Assembly: GCA_026391935.1 (NCBI GenBank)
Contig: JAPLDC010000077.1
Span: 1 to 6,266, forward strand
Direction: 5' to 3'
From: Bacteroidota bacterium
GTDB taxonomy: Bacteria > Bacteroidota > Bacteroidia > 2-12-FULL-35-15
DNA: 6,266 nt
Both the position numbers and the translations under genes were made by a program. Below the pieces are notes generated by a model. It made no database searches. It had not been told where the DNA came from and was given only the letters and a program-made list of their open reading frames with translations. Positions 5,125 through 6,266 of this stretch are shown here, piece after piece (the first letter of the stretch is position 1; the number at the start of each line of letters is the position of its first letter).

Positions 5125-6057
5125 ATGGAAAAAGAAGATGACAAATCAGACCGCAGGAAGTTTCTAAAACTAGGTGCTTTAGCAGGTGGCGTTGTTTTAC
5201 TTGGTTCTGCAATAAGTAAAGCTGTTTCACTTGACTCTGCAAAAGAGACTGGTGAAAAAGTGAAAGTACTTACTGCCGATGGAAAATTAATGGAAGTAGA
5301 TGGATGTAACATGAAACATCCTGCAGCTGTTAAATTGACCAATCAGGAAATGCGTAAAGGAATTGCAGGGAAGAAATTTGTGATGGTGATCGATCTTGCC
5401 AGATGTGCAAATGCTAGAAAATGCGTTGAAGGTTGCCAAAAAATGCACCATAAACAAGCTCCTACTGAATGGATCAAAGTGAAACGAATGCAAGATGCGG
5501 CATCTCTGACTCCTTATTGGATGCCTCAACCTTGTTTCCATTGCGATAATCCTCCTTGTACAAAAGTATGTCCGGTTGATGCTACTTTTAAACGTGAAGA
5601 CGGATTAGTAATGATTGATAATGAACGATGTATTGGTTGTCGTTTTTGCATGGCAGCTTGTCCATACAACTCTAGATCATTTAATTGGAGTGAGCCTATC
5701 ATTCCTCAAGGAATGGAAACTGCTGAATACTCTATCGAAAAGAGTTTCCCTGCTAAAATTGGAACAGTTGAAAAATGTGATTTCTGTCCTGATATGGCAC
5801 GTGAAGGTAAACTACCTGATTGTGTAACTGCTTGTCCTAATGGAACAATATTCTATGGTGATCAAAATGAAGATACCGTTTCAAATGGAGATGAAACTTT
5901 CCGATTGAAAGAATTGTTGACCAACAGAGCGGGATATCGTTATCTGGAAGAACTTGGAACAGAGCCTAGGGTATATTATCTACCACCGGTGAACCGAAAT
6001 TTCCCTTTCGAAAATGATACGATAGTTCACAATACAGAAGATTATAAAATTATTTAA
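5125..6057 (+). CDS. Tat-exported 4Fe-4S ferredoxin-type electron-transfer subunit (PsrB/NrfC/DmsB-like)
   Basis: With the ATG at 5125 the protein has 310 residues; a TTG at 5104 would add seven. The ATG is preferred because it puts the twin-arginine motif SDRRKFLK at residues 8-15, followed by a hydrophobic stretch to residue 33. The protein is thus folded with its clusters and exported by Tat. Cysteine motifs follow in order. Motif 1 is C94, C100, C104. Motif 2 is C137, C140, C145, C149 (CxxCx4CxxxC). Motif 3 is C169, C172, C175, C179 (CxxCxxCxxxC). Motif 4 is C218, C221, C233, C237 (CxxCx11CxxxC). This is the four-cluster layout of subunits linking a periplasmic enzyme to a quinone-reactive NrfD/PsrC partner. 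Motif 1 has Ala97 where the classical second Cys would be, leaving 15 of 16 ligands. The C-terminus carries the LGTEPRVYYLPP segment seen in such subunits. It is the first gene of a plus-strand operon, 90 bp before the NrfD-like gene, with no terminator between. The substrate cannot be assigned. Confidence 0.9.
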   Translation: MEKEDDKSDRRKFLKLGALAGGVVLLGSAISKAVSLDSAKETGEKVKVLTADGKLMEVDGCNMKHPAAVKLTNQEMRKGIAGKKFVMVIDLARCANARKCVEGCQKMHHKQAPTEWIKVKRMQDAASLTPYWMPQPCFHCDNPPCTKVCPVDATFKREDGLVMIDNERCIGCRFCMAACPYNSRSFNWSEPIIPQGMETAEYSIEKSFPAKIGTVEKCDFCPDMAREGKLPDCVTACPNGTIFYGDQNEDTVSNGDETFRLKELLTNRAGYRYLEELGTEPRVYYLPPVNRNFPFENDTIVHNTEDYKII

Positions 6058-6147
6058 TAAAAGGTATGAATTTGCTTTGATCCAATTTAGAAACGAACAG
6101 GTGAAAAAGTAAAATTAATATCCAAACCGAAAATAAATTATAGATAT

Positions 6148-6266
6148 ATGAAACACGCAGAAATAATTTTAACTCCCGAACAACAGTCGAAGAGACGGGA
6201 AGAGTTGCGAACCGATATTCTTCGACCGCTTCAAAAGATCAGTTTCTTGGGTAAACTCTGGATCGT
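6148..6266 (+). CDS. NrfD/PsrC-like quinone-interacting membrane subunit, N-terminal fragment
   Basis: An ATG at 6148 opens a frame to the window end: 39 codons plus two bases. The start MKHAEIILTP is followed by a charged cytoplasmic-type segment (EQQSKRREELRTD) and then ILRPLQKISFLGKLWI, where the first membrane helix seems to begin. NrfD/PsrC proteins commonly have a PL-containing segment just before the first helix, and they sit directly after Fe-S subunits like the one upstream. They have eight or more helices and exchange electrons between quinol and the Fe-S subunit. No Shine-Dalgarno sequence is seen, and the leader is A/T-rich. The identity rests largely on gene order, because too little sequence is visible to prove it. 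Confidence 0.6.
   Translation, partial: MKHAEIILTPEQQSKRREELRTDILRPLQKISFLGKLWI

Noticed and set aside
5079..5541. Two minus-strand reading frames (5079-5342 and 5287-5541)
   Set aside because: Both are antisense to the Tat Fe-S subunit, whose cysteine motifs establish the plus-strand frame.
5615..5827. 70-codon plus-strand reading frame
   Set aside because: Out-of-frame shadow inside the Fe-S subunit gene, covering its third and fourth cysteine motifs.

Overview
The window reads as a Bacteroidota chromosome fragment, probably Chitinophagales-, Sphingobacteriales- or Flavobacteriales-like. The evidence is an AT-rich sequence, start codons mostly without a Shine-Dalgarno sequence, promoter-like TAnnTTTG/TATCTTTx boxes, a secreted beta-helix protein, an SGNH-type lipoprotein, and an Mrp ATPase followed directly by a NifU-domain gene. 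Species cannot be told from this sequence.

Layout. Bases 1-1261 (minus) hold the N-terminal 420 residues of a secreted right-handed parallel beta-helix protein whose 3' end lies outside the window. Bases 1262-1915 are non-coding and carry two diverged copies of a roughly 100-bp hairpin-rich repeat, with an unassigned 72-codon open stretch between them. Bases 1916-3202 (minus) encode an SGNH/GDSL-like protein that lacks a normal start. Its reading frame continues upstream into a clear lipobox (FLLSSC) but has no Met. Bases 3199-3357 (minus) are the first half of a NifU-type Fe-S scaffold gene, broken just before its CxxC motif. Bases 3404-4501 (minus) are a complete Mrp/ApbC P-loop ATPase. Bases 4502-5103 are a long AT-rich divergent intergenic region with several short palindromes and a Bacteroidota-type -7 box. 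Bases 5125-6057 (plus) encode a Tat-exported four-cluster ferredoxin-like subunit (PsrB/NrfC/DmsB type). From 6148 (plus) begins what is probably its NrfD/PsrC membrane partner, cut by the window end.

How the genes fit together. Mrp and NifU are both Fe-S cluster carrier or assembly factors and would normally form one minus-strand unit (mrp then nifU). Here the unit appears broken by a deletion, or by an assembly chimera, that joined the 5' half of nifU to the signal peptide of the lipoprotein at about 3225-3232. The same event would have removed the CxxC of NifU and the start codon of the lipoprotein. The plus-strand pair is the start of a membrane-bound quinone-linked redox module: an exported Fe-S electron-transfer subunit plus a quinone-interacting membrane subunit. 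Its catalytic subunit or cytochromes, if any, must lie downstream.

The most notable observation is the nifU/lipoprotein junction. Secondary ones are apparent loss of catalytic residues in the SGNH-like protein, a missing cysteine in the first cluster motif of the Fe-S subunit, and the duplicated intergenic repeat. I see no defence system, CRISPR array, tRNA, rRNA or insertion sequence in the window.
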